From NCBI GenBank assembly GCA_944390895.1, contig CALXRQ010000007.1, positions 1-59,788 of the forward strand: a DNA stretch of 59,788 nucleotides, read 5' to 3'. The position numbers and the translations under genes are program-made. The notes under the pieces are model-generated. The model was not told where the DNA came from and did no database searches. It was given only the letters and a program-made list of their open reading frames with translations. Below are positions 59,765 through 59,788 of the stretch, piece by piece. The DNA comes from an uncultured Alphaproteobacteria bacterium (GTDB lineage Bacteria > Pseudomonadota > Alphaproteobacteria > RF32 > CAG-239). Each line of letters opens with the position of its first letter. The first letter of the stretch is position 1.

Positions 59765-59788
59765 AAGCTTAATTCTTTTCCCGTTGAC

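Overview
The window looks like chromosome from an anaerobic, probably gut-associated alphaproteobacterium. Two gene orders are typical of Alphaproteobacteria: bamE / yceD-rpmF-plsX-fabH-ihfA-merR (14.3-18.6 kb) and ppiD / tpiA-secG-pyrG-kdsA (53.8-59.7 kb). An anaerobic, oxygen-defended life is suggested by a HydE radical-SAM protein ([FeFe]-hydrogenase maturation), a PerR-like regulator with rubrerythrin, a divergent flavodiiron protein, and a flavodoxin/ferredoxin protein. The lineage guess (uncultured gut alphaproteobacteria of the RF32 type) is inference from gene content, not from a marker gene. 

Layout. 0-7.8 kb: recG and mfd, divergent, then two unknown genes; this stretch is bracketed by two islands of related interspersed repeats (1-180 and 7408-7799). 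7.8-14.1 kb: a nine-gene minus-strand operon for surface glycan, with two nucleotidyltransferases, a GDPD-like hydrolase, a HAD phosphatase, a cupin, a 68-residue protein, two WavE-like proteins and a GT8 glycosyltransferase; its distal half is markedly A+T-rich. 14.3-18.6 kb: BamE-like lipoprotein and the rpmF/fatty-acid/IHF block. 18.6-22.6 kb: DNA glycosylase, EFR1-type flavodoxin/ferredoxin, a MerR-controlled cupin and flavin-reductase module, and an exported GH24 lysozyme. 22.7-25.4 kb: a 39-codon hydrophobic peptide, a nested inverted-repeat leader, a glutamine-synthetase-like amidoligase and an N-formylglutamate-amidohydrolase-family enzyme. 25.4-33.3 kb: a secreted protein, tRNA-Pro(GGG), two acetyltransferases, a cold-shock gene, a phosphodiesterase-fold protein, inorganic pyrophosphatase and a DUF2157/GDYXXLXY pair. 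33.3-40.1 kb: two EF-hand exported proteins, an archaeal/eukaryote-type ProRS, a second cold-shock gene and orphan proteins. 40.1-45 kb: PerR, rubrerythrin, flavodiiron protein, MATE transporter and HydE. 45.2-50.9 kb: MalQ, SulP transporter and an unknown membrane/soluble pair. 51-53.7 kb: the outstanding gene, an autotransporter whose mature N-terminus is predicted to be a ubiquitin fold. 53.8-59.8 kb: ppiD, tpiA, secG, pyrG, kdsA.

The strongest discovery candidate is the autotransporter at 51077-53710. Directly after a signal peptide ending Ala-Ser-Ala it carries a domain identical to human ubiquitin at 50 of the first 71 positions (my count), then a beta-helix passenger and a C-terminal outer-membrane barrel. 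The Arg-Gly-Gly tail needed for conjugation is absent, Ile44 is Asn and Lys48 is Arg. This looks like captured eukaryotic ubiquitin displayed on the surface. Second-rank candidates are the structured-leader/amidoligase/amidohydrolase locus and a shared 5' leader architecture upstream of the two cold-shock genes, with a block at the predicted transcription start and a perfect 10-base block near the ribosome binding site. 

Most operons end in clear intrinsic terminators, and many genes have near-consensus sigma-70 promoters, which I list where spacing is convincing. I could not run any search; family names rest on motifs I can read in the translations.
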